Both the position numbers and the translations under genes were made by a program. A stretch of 21,921 nt of DNA from Tieghemiomyces parasiticus (lineage: Eukaryota > Kickxellomycota > Dimargaritomycetes > Dimargaritales > Dimargaritaceae), in the NCBI GenBank assembly GCA_027575765.1, contig JANBPT010000812.1:1-21921 (forward strand), read 5' to 3'. Below are positions 1-13,082 of the stretch, piece after piece. The notes beneath the pieces were generated by a model, which was not told the origin of the DNA, did no database searches, and worked only from the letters and a program-made list of their open reading frames with translations. Positions within the stretch are counted from its first letter, which is position 1; each line of letters opens with the position of its first letter.

Positions 1-3000
1 ACTAACGCAACACTAAGGGGCCACCTCACCCTCCTGCCGCATTTTTCACCCCTGGCACTTCGACATGCACGTAAAGTAACTTTTCTCTTCCCCCTCCTCC
101 CCTGACCATCACTCTCTCGCTAGTACCATCCTACTCTCATTGCTTTGAGAGTGAAGTGTCTCGAAACACTTACTCATCTGTGCACACCGGGTCGGGTCCG
201 TTACTAATGCTTTCTTATTTTGGTATCTCTCATGCCTAGTCTCGTTTTGTCGAGATGATACCGGCTCTACCGGACCCACTTAGATGTGTGTGGACCTTCG
301 AACACACACACAGAAATGGAGACGCGCGAACCGCCTTGGTAGGTGATACTATTATTATTTCTACTCGACTTTCTCTCCTCGAATATCTCCCTCCCCCCTC
401 CTCCCACTCCCACTCTTACCCAACCTTGACCTATACCGTGGATGTGTGTGGTAATGACCTCAGTGGTATTATTTTTTATTACAGAACGGTAGGGTCCGTC
501 GGCGTATTCCTATTATCTATTTTTTTTGTAACCATGGTGACCTGGCTGAATAGGGCTACTTGCTATTGGGCAACGGGTGAAGCTCGACAGGAGCTCTTCC
601 AATTCCTGTTATTCACCTGTCGGCTATCAAAATTAAAGTCGCCAAAGGTGACAGTATCAAAAATCGCTCAATCTCGCCATCATGACAAACGAATCCAATA
701 TTCACGGATCCCTTGTTTTTGGCTTATTGACAGTCCTGGAAGACGGTCCATCTTTCTCTCTTTTTTTCCCTTCGCGTCTCGATCGTTGTAGAATACGTTC
801 TGAGAAGGTGTGCTTGGTATGGTGTGAGACTTAGAAGCGTGCGATCGCGTAATGGTACGGGAGATGGAGCCGACAACGCCGTTATCTCTTTCGCTTTTTA
901 CTACTTACTGTCCCCTGCTTAGGTCCTTTGTGTTTAGGTGACTCCTAGTTCATAAGGGGAGGTGGTGTGGTGATGAGAGGTTAGGCGTATTTAGTCTATG
1001 CAGTCCAGGTCAATTTATCCCTGCTAAATGTGAATCTGTTATAATGGCACGAGGGGTTACATCGGGTTGATGGCCACCACTATGTAGATAGGCACGGAAG
1101 GCTGCTGTACGTGAACGACCAGGGTAAATTATATTGCGTCGATTCACTGTGTCGGGTAGCGCAATCCCCCCTATCATCTATCGCAACCGAAGGTGCAGTG
1201 AATCGAAGAGGCGGCTAGCTTCGCTTAAGCCCTGAACCATAATATTGCGAGAGGTAAAAAGGGGAAGAGCAGATGTCAATTTGACTGCGAGTGAATACAA
1301 CAAAGAAGTGGTAGGAAGCAGACTGAAAAAGGAGAAAGTGGATGCGGTAGAGGCATCGGATGAGCACCCAAGCGGGCAAAAGCAGTAAAAAATGGGGTCC
1401 ACCACCCATCACTAACCTGGCGGGCCAGAGATAGTAGAAAGTAGGCTACAGGGAACCACAGAAGGGAGCAACTGCCTTCATTTCATAAGCGTGGTCGAAT
1501 CGGCGGTATTGGCAAGCCGCTACTCCTATTGTTCGTTAGGCAACATGTTAAAGGGGTGGGGGGTGGGGTCTATCATTAGTGAAAAGGCCACTGAGCTTGC
1601 CTTGGGCACTGACCATCCCATTTGCTCCACCAATTCTTCTCCGCTACTCTATGTGCGTACATCAGACAGATGGTGTAGGGTAGTGCTATTCCACCTCTCC
1701 CCCTGGTCCTGACTTGCCTTTTCAAAAAAAAAAAATTGAAACGAAACATGAGCCAAGGCGATGCAATATAGAGCCAGGGCGAGTAGGCTGTGATGTTCCA
1801 AGTAGGACCTGTTCCTGTCGACCATTCGACCGTGAACGCAAGGGGCTCATGGACACTCCTTCCCCCTTCCTTCCGGCAGCCTAAGGAAGCGGCCACCAGA
1901 ACCCATAGGCCTGAGCCTAACATGAAAAAACAACACCGAGACTGCCTTTGCCATCATGCATATTATCCCCTTCCCCTAAAACAATGAGTCTGGCCTGACG
2001 AGTTAGGGACCACGTACTTACCTCCATTCGCTTCCGACGGATGTGAACTCTGGGTAGCCCGTGATTGGATGATAGGGCGCTAGCATGGCAGTGATTCCAT
2101 TTTTTTAATTCATCTTGTCGAGCGAACTTTAACGTCTGTGGTCTAACCTCCATCGGCCTGACCAATGGTAAAAGGTGGACACTAACGGGCACTTCTATTT
2201 ACCGTAAGCTTTGCATTGATCAGCCACCGAGGTCGGCTAATCCACCCCTGTCCCTACGTCGTAGAGAGAGGCCCAAGCGCGGAGGATATGAAAACGTTAT
2301 CGTTCCGATGCTTCTTTACTCGTCAAATTCGTCCATACAGATAGCGACCAGCACGCCACCGTGTACCTTGGTTTGTACAATCCTAGCGGTGAGACGATAC
2401 GGTGCGTCTCTAACCCTTTCTCCTCCCCTATCCACCTTTACCTCCTTCTGCCCCCCCTCTCTCCTTCTTCCTTTTTGACCATGCCTTGCACTTCGTCCTA
2501 CCGACCTTGTTCGCATGTCCAGCAATACATGTCGTCTCTGTGACGGACGGTTCCAGTCGCTGGTTTCACGTGTGATCGGTTAGCGACGCCACCGGATGGG
2601 CGGAAAAAGTCGATATGACGAGGTGTAAAGGTGCAAATCCGAGTGGCCGATGGGTCCTCTGCCCTGCTCTACCTTGCGTGCACAGATATTCACTCTAAAG
2701 TTATCGTAATAGGGATGGTGAAGTGAGGAAGGAGTCAAGCACGTCGCCCCTTTTTCTCCTGGCGGCGATTGTGACTGGGTGGCCCGTGCATCGGAGGGAC
2801 AAGCCAATGTCGGCAAACCGTTACTAGCTCCCGTACGCTCACCCCCCAGAACGCCGCTCGCCACCCCCTCCTCATGTCGTTCTACTACCCGTTGGGGCCA
2901 TCGCCACCTCCAACCCGCCTCCCGACCACCGTGTTAGTGCCCCTTTCCTTTTAGCGTTTCTCTTGAAGGCCAACAGTTACTGCCGAACCCCGAGGAATAC

Positions 3001-3856
3001 GCTCTTCTCCTAAACCCTACATCTTGAACGCATGACCAACCCCTCAGGTAAAGGTCAATAGACCGAATCGGAGAGATGTTGGCTCCTATCCTTCATTGCT
3101 ATTTCTTTGGCCGCCTATCCTCCATTTATCCCAGTGCTGATGAAACAGGTGCGAGTACAAGGTACCCACACGGCTAGAATGCTATCAAAACGATACTCCC
3201 ACCACCCCTACCGCTTGGCCCACCCATGCCCATACCGTAAGTTGACATTGTTTTTTTTTTCTGTTTTAACCTACCAAACCCAACACCGGGCATAGTTTCG
3301 AACCCGAAAATGAGAAAAAAAATAAAGAGAAATAGGTGTGTGCTTACGGCTACACAGGACGTATTCCGTTTCGCCTATGGGACTCTACTATGTATTGAAA
3401 AGACTATGACGGCGTTTGGTGGCACAGGTACGCCGAGACTGTGTGAGAGGGACGACCAAATCACGCGCGCACGTTTCCTTTTTTTTTTTTAGTTTCCCTG
3501 GTTCACCTATAAAGTTAACCTCACTAGACACTGGCTTCTGCCTAATCAGCCTATTCTATGAATGTTCGTCGCTTACTCCTACTCATTTATTTTTAGCCTG
3601 CTCTTCGCATGGACTAGTGGTAGAAGAAGGGCGGAGTCGTTTTATGTAGGCCCTCGCTTGCTTCACTATGAGCCTTATTTCTTTCTTTCTTTTTTTTGCC
3701 ACGCGTGCGTAGGCTAGGCATCCTGGAATAATTCCTAGCCTTCTCTAATGGCAAGGAAGCGCAGGGCACCAATGGTTTTTTTGACGGGGCAGAAAAGAGT
3801 GGACGCCCATGTCCGCGGCATTTACCTTCTGGTCCCCGCAGGACCAATGCCAACAA

Positions 3857-3886
3857 GGGGGTGGGGTGCGAGGGTTGGGGTGAGGG
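3857..3886 (+). repeat. G-rich tract, candidate G-quadruplex
   Basis: Five runs of three or more G separated by loops of 1-5 bases (GGGGG, GGGG, GGG, GGGG, GGG), which fits the usual G-quadruplex pattern on the plus strand. Confidence 0.55.
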
Positions 3887-4371
3887 TGGCGGTCGTTATC
3901 AATACCCTCATACTGAAACCACCCTCCCCTTTACAGTTGCCCTTTCTTCATAGTAACAACCTTTCCACCCCCTCCCCCCGCTAAGTAACGCCTATTGTTT
4001 TAGCATGTAGTTGTAATCACTTTCTCCATTCGTTGTCGTCGCCCAGGGCTACACCAAAGCGATCGAATTACTGGGGTTATTCTGCTCTCGTACAATCAGC
4101 TAGGAGGGGGGTAATGATAAATCGAAATACAAAAGTAGCTGTCGTGAGTCGCCGTTTGTCTCCGAGAACGCCATCAGCCTCCGTGTCCGACTCAGCTCGC
4201 TTGCACGCGGTCCAGGGTGTTTTGTTCGTGGAAAATCACAGCAACCGTAAACAAACGTAACTTTGGCGGGGATGCAATCCCAGCGACCAGGTAAGCCGAC
4301 CGGTAATTCTGAGACAACCGGTCCATCGGTTCCTTTTTTTATGTATATTAACGACTGAAGGTGCAGAGACG

Positions 4372-4391
4372 GATATATTGAAATATATATC
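4372..4391. repeat. AT-rich inverted repeat
   Basis: GATATAT and ATATATC are perfect inverted copies with a 6-base loop. Low-complexity TA content makes chance likely. Confidence 0.35.
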
Positions 4392-6677
4392 TAAGTCAAA
4401 TATACACACGCACCCTGAGTCATTATTTGCGCGTTCCAATTACCATTTGCGTTCGAATATCGGATGACACTCATCCGATTAGACCAAAGGAGGTCGTGGA
4501 GTAAAATGCTATGGACTGTAATGGCCTGTTTGCTGCATAGCTTCTCGAAATGTAGGCTACGGAGGGGGTGGTCTGATGGCAACTACTCATCTGAACTAAA
4601 AATTTACAGGCGAGACCGCTGTTTTCCACTGAAAGAATTGGTGGATCTCCCCTTCCCATCTTTATTTAAAGGGTACGTATATTGCTTGGGGCTCTCCACG
4701 AATATTGATGTAATCGTTGGGCGATGCAATCGGACTGCGCAGTAAACAGAAAAATATTACCCATGAGTTCCCTTCACCCGCTGGTAGCACCTTCAGCGAC
4801 CTACTGGCCTCCCCCTGCTTTCATTGCCATCTATTACTGCCCTCCCTCCGATATTCCTGCTTTTCTTGGGCGCCGGCAGTATACTCGGTAACAGGGGAGC
4901 ATCCCGATATCGTCAGTCCCGCCCTCTTTAGGCTTCCCACCCTTGCTATACTTGTGCTCCCAACGGTCTTCTGTACAGAAGGAGGGCAGGGTAGCGCAAA
5001 CGGGTGGACAAGTTCAACCTCGACCGGGCGGCCGGACGATGTGGACTCCGGGCGCGCGCATTTGCGTGAGCGGTGATTACGACGCTTTACTCGCCCTGGT
5101 TCCCGTTCGGGAGGAAGCCTGAACTACGCCCCCTGTCCCCCATTGTTCTTCATCCAACTGGTTGGGCCCTGAATTAACCGGCCTAAGCTCATATTGAGCT
5201 TTTTCTGGATGAGAATGGGCCGGCTTCAATGCAGTGGGGCTCTGCCCTTCTAATGTGCCGTACCCAACAGTTAGGGCTTAGACCCGACCCCCGTTGCATA
5301 GGCTGGTTCATTAACCGTCCAGGGCTGACATCCGCGTTATAGGTGTAGGTATAATTAATAATACGCCAGGCCCTTGCATGGATTGCTAGTATTCTGCAGG
5401 ATGGGGTAGTGATAGCAAAGGTATGCAAGTCGGAAATTTCGTCTCGAGTAGGCCTTTAGTGCCAGCCCCTTACTATCTTATGGCAAGGTTGTCCGATCGA
5501 CCATTACGAATAGGTAATTGTTTGCAGAAGCTCGGCTATGGCCTGTAATTTAGCACGCTTACATTGGAAAATGGGTGGATTAACTAGTTTGAAGGTCGGA
5601 TGTTCCCAGATTAGGCTTGAGCCTGTTGCATTTTTCTCCATCCACCTGCCATTAGTAAATGGGCACAGCTATTTGCAAAAAGTGCTTGGCACTATGGGCT
5701 GTATGCCAGGGGCAAGTACAGATCGGTCCTTTCTCGAGGGAGAGTCAACGTCATCAGTGAGTAAACGACCAAGCACAATTACCTTGTCACCCAATACCAC
5801 CACCATCGCAGTTTCGCTGGCCGAATTAGTTTCTAAGGGGGGAGAAGGCGCTATTCTGAACCAGACCCTCCCCTATTGGTCCACCGCCCTTGTCAGCCAG
5901 AGGGCCCCTTAATAGGAGCCCTTTAGCCTTTGAACCCTACTCCTCGTCGCTGTCGAGCTCGAATTTCTACTTTACTCGCTCCCTCCCTCTGTACAACGCG
6001 AGTTGGAAGATGAGGGTGGTTGACTAAAACGTCTTTGTAATTGGAGTGGGGGGCCAGGTAGCGGGACTTTTTGTTAAGACCCTCCAATCCCTCGTTCGTG
6101 CTAAATGTCCAATTGGCACTTTGAATCTATCGACGCTTTGTAGCCAAGGACCTTTAACTCCCCCCTTTTGTTTATGATCGCCACCCTTCTTTGCTTTCTT
6201 TGAACCCCCCCTTCCCTCGTGACCGGTTTTCACCCCACCCCTGACCAAAGGTCACGCCCAGACGGTCACGTGCACTACGGAAGTTGGAGGGCGGTGGCTC
6301 CCTCCCTCCTCCCCTCATCCCTACCCCTTCTCCATCCGTCCCTTATGTTTAGGGTACCGCAGCCCACCAGAGTGAGCGGCGTAGCTACAATGGAGCCCTA
6401 GCTATATTAAGGTCGAAAAATTGGTTTAGAGCTGACATATAGTTCCTGACAACTATAGCGCCAGACCTGGAGTCTCCAATCGAAATCAGTCCACTTATCC
6501 GTCAACCTACTTACTATCATGCGGATAGGCTGTTCATGAGCTGGCGCCCCCCCCCGGTATTCCTTACTTCCGCATTTTCTAAGAAGTGTCTTGCCTAAAA
6601 ACAACACATACACACGATGAATGTCAGTGTGCGTGTGCATCGAATCCATCCCAGTCTAATATACATAATGGAAAACA

Positions 6678-6694
6678 ATACAAATTTTTTGTAT
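6678..6694. repeat. small AT-rich hairpin
   Basis: ATACAAA and TTTGTAT are perfect inverted copies around a TTT loop. No T run or gene end places it as a terminator. Confidence 0.4.
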
Positions 6695-7140
6695 GGTAAA
6701 CCAACTCGTCTCAACCTGCAGGCCTTGGAAAGCGCGAGTGGAAGAATAGTAACTGGCGACCTGTTTATCCGCTAGTCCCATATTGCCTGCCCGCCCGGCC
6801 CGGGCTCACGATTCTTGCAGGCGATATGTTCATCTCTCAGGCTACATTCTCCACTAAAAAGTTCGATTGATATTTGGCAATTTTACGGTTTATGGTCTCC
6901 ATGCGTGTCCCGCACCGCAGATTAAACGTTCTCCTCCCCATCACCCGCCAATACATTACTGCCGGTACCGCGTGGTGCTAGACTGGCCCGTCCATCGGCC
7001 TTTTTCTCCCACACACGCGTGTGACATGTCGGTTAATATTATTATACCCGACCTAAACGACTGAGGTGTATATTTTTTTTATCGTTTCTATAATTTTACG
7101 AGTTCCTCATCATTCACTGCGTCGACCGTGGATATATGTG

Positions 7141-7158
7141 GTGCACCTCGTGCACCTG
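7141..7158. repeat. two-copy 9-bp tandem repeat
   Basis: GTGCACCTC is followed directly by GTGCACCTG; the unit holds the palindrome GTGCAC. No function suggested. Confidence 0.4.
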
Positions 7159-8285
7159 ACCAGATATATTTCCTATTGATTGTACTTTGTTCCCGCGATG
7201 GTATCCACCATTACATGCCGTCCCGGGCGCGCGCGTACCAGCTCTATAACGCCTAGATATCACCTGCCCTTTTTGGTTGACCGCAGCTCGCACTAGGCGA
7301 GGCCGTTTTTGGAATCCATGTTTCAAGACTGTCACCTCCGGATTCCGCACTCAACGCTTCCCCCTTCACTGCGGTTATAATACGTTCCGTTTTGGGAGTT
7401 CGCCACCCCCCCCCCTTCATGACGTTATTCCAGGGTCTTGGTATACTTGCGCTGTTGGGAAGGATGCAACCCCCAGCGTCGACGGTGATAGATCGCCGGG
7501 ACCTAATTTGCCATGGTGTATTATACTTTTCTGAGAATGAATAAGAGTGGAGCGGCCGGTTCCTTGGAATACTTCCTTAGGACCGGCACTTTCTCCCCTC
7601 TCTATTCCCTCGTCCAGAAATCGTTACAACTAGATTAACCGGTGTCTCACGCACCTGGCGACCTGTAACGTCGGGACGACAGAGTTTCGGGAGGCAGCTG
7701 GCCAGATACGCCCTTGTTTCTACTTCGAGTAAAAACGGTGCCCAGCTAGCACCCCTTGAACCCTCTCCCGTCACCAAACCATTGCTCTTCGCTCACTTCT
7801 GAGACTTTAACCCCTCTCGACTCGAATATTATAACGTTGACCCTATCTTCCACAATGTTGAAGTCGCGAATTAGCCATGGCTTAACTCGATCCTTGCACT
7901 GCAGCTGAATCAGTATGCGTCACGGGAACTGTAAATGAGAGGGGGACAAGGGCCACTTGGTCTCACCCCTTTTTTCCTTGGTTTATTCTGCCCTGTCCCC
8001 TCCCCTGAAATCGAGACCACATGGGCGCTTTGACGACGTCAATGGGTCGATGGAGGTGGGCCCCGTTTACCAGCTACAGCAATGGGCGCAGTCATTATCT
8101 GGATCCAGTGGACTAGCCTGGGATTTGGAAGTTGCAGTCACGCGACACCTAGGTGCAGCACTGACCTAGCTCTAATTAGTTACTCGGACCCCTGGCCAAT
8201 CCAACAAAAAGAAACCGTTCCAGATCTCTTGATGCTGTGAGATATCAGCGGAGAGATTAAGGTGGTCTAAACCTACCGTTACTCG

Positions 8286-9020
8286 GTGCCAGTATCTTAC
8301 CTCCCCCCCCCCAATGCATGGACGCTCTCTGTTGACAGCTATCCGCCTAACAGTCTACAGGTGCTGCGTGTCGGAGATCGAGCTACCACTGTATCGGAGC
8401 TGGTATCGACATTGGCCCCCCATAATCGATCCAAAGTAAACCCAGTTGAATCCAGTTCGTCCACTCACCTACAAGGGTTGAGATCTCCCAAACTGTGGCA
8501 AGAAAAAAATATCCACCATGTAATGTCCATGGCGAGGAAGGAGTCGGTAGTCTAGATAGTAAACTCCGACTTCATACTGGCCGCGTCCCAAACAATAAAA
8601 TATACATCACCAGTGCTGCAGTGGTCCATCCGAATCCCCCGAACCATGAAAGTGAAGAGGGTAACTCAGTATTACCGCCCTAACCCGACGAAATCGGCTT
8701 CGAGACCACTAACCGTATCATTAATATTCGAACAACTACGCGAGTCACCGACACGATCAGGTTGCTCTTGGTCTAATAAAACAGCCTGCTCCTCGAGGAA
8801 GTCTACCAGGAGAGGGGAGAGCGCAGGAGCGCTCGGCAGGGCATGTACTCTGCTTCGCCTCTCTTTGGAGAGCTTCTCCGCACTGACTGTTAAGAGCATT
8901 GCTCGAGAGGGGCGGTTCGTTGGCTTCTATCAGAAGGTTCCAGCCAACGGACACCGTCTGTACAACCTTCACAGGGTCGACCGTCGGGTCCGACTGAGCG
9001 GTGACGACGCAGGTGCTTGA
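8286..9020 (+). other. unrecognised open frame of 245 codons broken by one TAG
   Basis: One frame is open from 8286 to 9020 except for a TAG at 8553-8555. It has no ATG at its beginning (GTG, after an upstream TAA) and no family motif I recognise. The minus strand is also open over much of the second half (8672-8899 and 8757-9110), which argues that stop-poor, GC-richer composition is responsible. It could be a decayed gene fragment, but chance is the simpler reading. Confidence 0.1.
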
Positions 9021-10967
9021 GGGTATGTTAATAAGCCAGCTGCGCAATGGAATCAGTTGTACTACCTCGCGGAGATACTGACCAACCATACCCCTCCCAT
9101 TGCATCCCAATCAGCCCACGAAGGATCAGTGGTGATAGAGAGTACGGTCTGAGCCCTCTCCCCACCCCCCCCCCACCACTCTCTCCCCCTGCGGCCCCAC
9201 CCTTGAAAGAGGGGGTGGCTGACAGCGCTGCCTCGTCGGCGAGATTTGTAGGGGTGTACCGAAGCTGCGGTCACCAGGCGTATTCAGCCCGAATGGTGCC
9301 AGCTTCCGTTCCAATCGGCTCCGCGGATGTTGAAGATGGCGTATTAAACTGGGTCATTTTAGGATTGGGGCATCAATGATGGGTATGGGGAGGGGCGACT
9401 GTGATGCCCTGAAATTGGGTCGACAACGCTGGCCCCCTATTTTCCCGATAACTAGACGTTTCGGGCGTTGCTAAAGAGGATGTGTGCGACGTTACTGGGT
9501 GGGAGTTCGAGGAGTTTATGGCGAATCAAGTATTCGACACCATCGTGCTCAACGGCGCAGCCCTTCCTATGTCTTGTCACCTGATTACTGAAACTTTTCT
9601 GGGTTTATTGCGTTGAAAGCTATGGACAATGCTGAGGGTTAAATTCGGCAAGAGTTATCGTTTTGTTTAGTCTTTCTTTACTCGAAGGACCCTCCCCCAC
9701 TTCATGGTCGCACCAGCCCTTTGAACCCAGCGCCCTTTGACTTCGTATACTCTACCTATGGGCACATGGTGATCTCACTTCATTCCATCCCTACCTTGCG
9801 TTCGCCTTTCATTTTTTTCCTCCGCGTTGTACAGCCAGGATTATCGGTTGGAATGACAGGCCCATGAAGTTGATGCACTAGCTGGTTCAGTCCGACTCAA
9901 GGCTAGTCAGTGTAGCACGTTCCTTCCCTTCTTGATCATTATCATGGCGAAGATATCCTAGTGTGATGTGGGTTCGCCGTTTAATATTATAATTTCCCCC
10001 TAGTCTCTTCTGTGGGCTCAGAAGAGAGCATGTGAGGCTAACACTGAATCCAGTCGACAAGGCTCTCCGGACGGCCACTTGTCACTTGTGCCTCATCACA
10101 TAGCGATTCGGAAGGCAATACCGATTTCGTCTTTCAGAGCTTAACAAAAGTACGGTCAGACCCCCCCCCCATGTCCCCGAATTGTGGGGGCCCTAAACCC
10201 TTGAATTATCAAACTGAAGCGATGAGGGGGGCACGACAATAACAACCCCCCCCCAATATCAGAGGCCAGTTGTTAATTCTCGAGGGAGAGAGAGACAGAG
10301 GGAGGGCGGTGTAGGAGTTGGGGAGACGGTTACCAGGCGGAGCGGAGGGGGTCAGATTTTTGTAGTCACCTGGCCATAGTCAGTAACCCGGACGTTTGGT
10401 CAGCACCACAACCAGCAGATCTGTTACCTTGTCCAAACGCAAACAAATGAAGCGGGGTAAAAATGACTAGGAGGGACGTCGCGTCCAGTCGGGTTTATCT
10501 GAATCGAGTCGATTCCAAGAAATATCGAAGGATGCCGATGGAGAGGTCCGCGAGTGAATCGCGGTCATGCCGAAGTATGACGCAAGCATCAATTCTGATA
10601 GCCAAAACATACGGAAGACAGTTGTTGGTTCGTTCGGACATAATTGGCGTACGGACTCGGATCCAAATCAGGGGAAGGCGCCTCCAAGAAGAGCCTGCAT
10701 CCCACGCTTACTCTATGAAACGATGACTCTATGGGGGAGGTTTGCCTTGTCGCTAGCAGCTGACCTTGTCGCGATTTCTGCGAGGATCACTTTATACTGT
10801 AGATGTATGTAGTAAACGACTATTCACAAGAAGAGGTCAGACATGGGACCTCTCAGTCAGTCTGGTTGATAAACAGGAAAGGAAAATGTAGAGGGAGGTG
10901 GGCGATAGAGTAAGGGGTGAGCCCTTGGGTGCCCATATCTACAGGCACGCGCAGCTGGCCATTTAGC
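9021..10967. other. stretch without a recognisable gene
   Basis: Contains a C-rich block (9154-9203), C runs at 10161-10170 and 10246-10254, and a purine-rich GA tract around 10282-10306. Open frames are short and random-looking. No RNA gene seen. Confidence 0.6.
9154..9203 (-). repeat. C-rich tract, candidate G-quadruplex on the minus strand
   Basis: C runs of 3, 4, 10, 5, 4 and 3 on the plus strand, so the minus strand carries at least four G runs with short to moderate loops. Confidence 0.45.
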
Positions 10968-11278
10968 CAAACCTGCTACTGCTGGCGTTAGGTCCTGCGA
11001 ATGACCTGCAGTCCAGGGCGTCAGTCATGGTGGCCCGCTGCATTGCCGGACAGCCAGGCGTTTACCCAGATCCAGTCGATGTAATAGCATCCTTCTTCCC
11101 GTCCATATATCAGGCCAGTGAATTTCCTTGCCTGCCGTGTTCCGTCACAGTCGGCGGACCCGGTGCTGTTTTGGTAGGTGTGTTGGTAAGCTCTATATAC
11201 CAGGGCCCACCCACCAAGCTATTTTATCTAGACGAAATCCAGCTCGGCAACAAACTGTCTCGGCCACTTGTGGGTTAA
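10968..11278 (+). other. unrecognised open frame, 83 codons from its ATG
   Basis: A frame open for about 103 codons, with an ATG at 11027 and a TAA at 11276-11278. The predicted peptide is hydrophobic and Gly/Pro/Val-rich, with codons rich in RNY forms, so it reads more like protein than its neighbours. It matches no family I know, has no signal peptide at the ATG, and contains a GTAAGC at about 11187 that could be a donor without an obvious partner. Likely chance. Confidence 0.12.
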
Positions 11279-13082
11279 GGATTTCGCGCGGAGAGGACAG
11301 TTTCCACTGTTTTGGGTTCCTCCCCGCTCTTACCACCGGCGGTTTTTTTTTTACAAGCACACAATAGTATCCCACACCTTCGTGAATTGAGCCCCGGTCG
11401 TTTCAAAGGCACGTAGAAAGAACTGGGTGTGTATTAACAATCGGTTGAGTCGTGTGCAGGATGGCCTGCGACCGCCTGAGTTGCCCGCTTTCTTTTTAAC
11501 CCTGCGCTAGCTGGCCGCTGGAGCAACCCCGCCATTTTGGGGAAGGTATTCTCCCACCCTAGGTCACTTGCTCAGCATGTCCGGCAGGCCACCCGTCACC
11601 GGACGCTACCTCCCCCCTTGACCTGACCGCTCCTCGGCTAATAACCTGGTACCTCTTCCCCCTCCCGCAGTAGCTTTTTAGGCCCTGCTTCCATCTTATC
11701 GACCAATTTCACGCTGCTGTGAGCGGAACTTGGGTCATTTCGGGACAGATAGTACACTAGGCAACCGGTATTCAAATACTTGGTGCATCGATGTCGCATA
11801 GTATACGGGAGGTTGCACTTGCACCGCTGGATGGCTGATGTGTAAAGCTGAGAGCAGAGGGGATCGAAACAATGGTGTCAAAATGAGAAGTTATGGGGCC
11901 GGTTCTATGAAACGATGTATGTGCTCGGAAAATTCCACACCTTGGTTGGCCCGACGGGATTATGAAGACAATCATAAGCGCATTTCTGAACATCCTGATC
12001 GGTACCTTCTGAGTGTGGGCGAAGCTTGGCCTTCGGGTCAGCCCTGACCTGGAGATTTAAGTAGATATCGATAATGCGGGACCTACCTCTTTGCGACGAT
12101 ATTGCGTGTTTACTAGCCGAACGGGCCTGGTACTTAGCCCAAACAGGCCAATAGTACATATATGAAAAACAGTGACTGGCTCCCTATAAAATATTGGGTA
12201 CGGGGCGTAGGAAACGGTGGCTTGTGGGGAAAATGACACTGCTCTCAAAGTTTGGCACATATTTACCCTTCGAATAGTAGCCGTAAGACGCCACCATCAC
12301 ACCACTTGGCCTATCGAACTGCGATCAGATTGGATGACGTAGAACCACTGGCACCCTGTAGAAACGGAATGCCGTGGAGGAGCGAGGGGTCAAGGGAGTT
12401 GTAGTTAGCCGTAGTCAACGCTGCTGCGGGAGACGTAATATAAGGGTGACCGTGGATATGTGGCACGACTCGCCCGTTTATCCCCGCGTGACGGACTTGG
12501 TGTGTAACCTGTAATACCAGAGGCGGAATGTGGGGGGGGGGCTCCGGTGGTAAAGAACGCTGGCTACCTACCTTTCCAACATGACCGTCGACAAGTTTAA
12601 GCATTCCCGCTTTAATGCCAGGCAGTAGGCGTGATAATGTAAATGTGACCTGGACTGCGGGCCTCCCTATTAGGTAAAGAGTGCAAACTGTGGACGTACC
12701 TATGATGCTGATCGGCCAGCAGGCGAGTAGGTCAGAGAGTAAGACAACGCTAAAGTCTGATAAGGAACCGTAGTTGGCTGTGGTACGGCATCAAGCAGGG
12801 TATAGAGACCGATAAAAAGAGGGGATGTGTGTAGATGAAAATAGCCAGATCGACCCCATTAAAAGATGGTGTGGGGTCGAAAATATGGCGCACACCTCCC
12901 TCACAGCTAGTCTTACGGCTTCATGTGAGGCGAACAAAAAGGGAATGGGGTCAGAATGACTCCTCCAAGTCGCGTGTTTCAGTATATTCAGGGGCATTTG
13001 TTTTAGCTAATGGCTTTCGTCAGACCAGAAGTACGTGTGGCACTAATCCTCCCGGTTTTTATTAAGTATGGCATTAAATCAG
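11279..13082. other. stretch without a recognisable gene
   Basis: Holds a T10 run at 11343-11352 and a G10 run at 12532-12541; the plus strand is purine-rich around 12780-12960. Short frames on both strands show no known motif. Confidence 0.6.

Larger units (their letters stand above)
1..8285. other. stretch without a recognisable gene
   Basis: No open frame here resembles a known family, and none pairs a convincing donor, branch site and acceptor with coding-like flanks. The longest is a 178-codon plus-strand frame at 255-791, of low-complexity, random-looking composition. The plus strand is pyrimidine-rich in blocks (about 60-420, 2400-2480, 2850-2950, 4790-4870, 5930-6000, 6290-6350). There are A12 at 1724-1735, T10 at 3251-3260 and T12 at 3479-3490. 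CpG-alternating bits occur near 5050 and 7228. Confidence 0.6.

Noticed and set aside
255..791. 178-codon plus-strand open frame
   Set aside because: Composition looks random, no motif or homology recognised, and one frame of this size is not surprising by chance in a 22-kb window.
1942..2020. Minus-strand GTAAGT, CTAAC and CAG that could form an intron
   Set aside because: The donor would lie only about 12-16 nt from the branch site, too close for splicing, and the flanks are not clearly coding.
3290..3310. TTCGAACCC, like an inverted tRNA B box
   Set aside because: No matching A box, acceptor stem or anticodon arm can be drawn on either strand.
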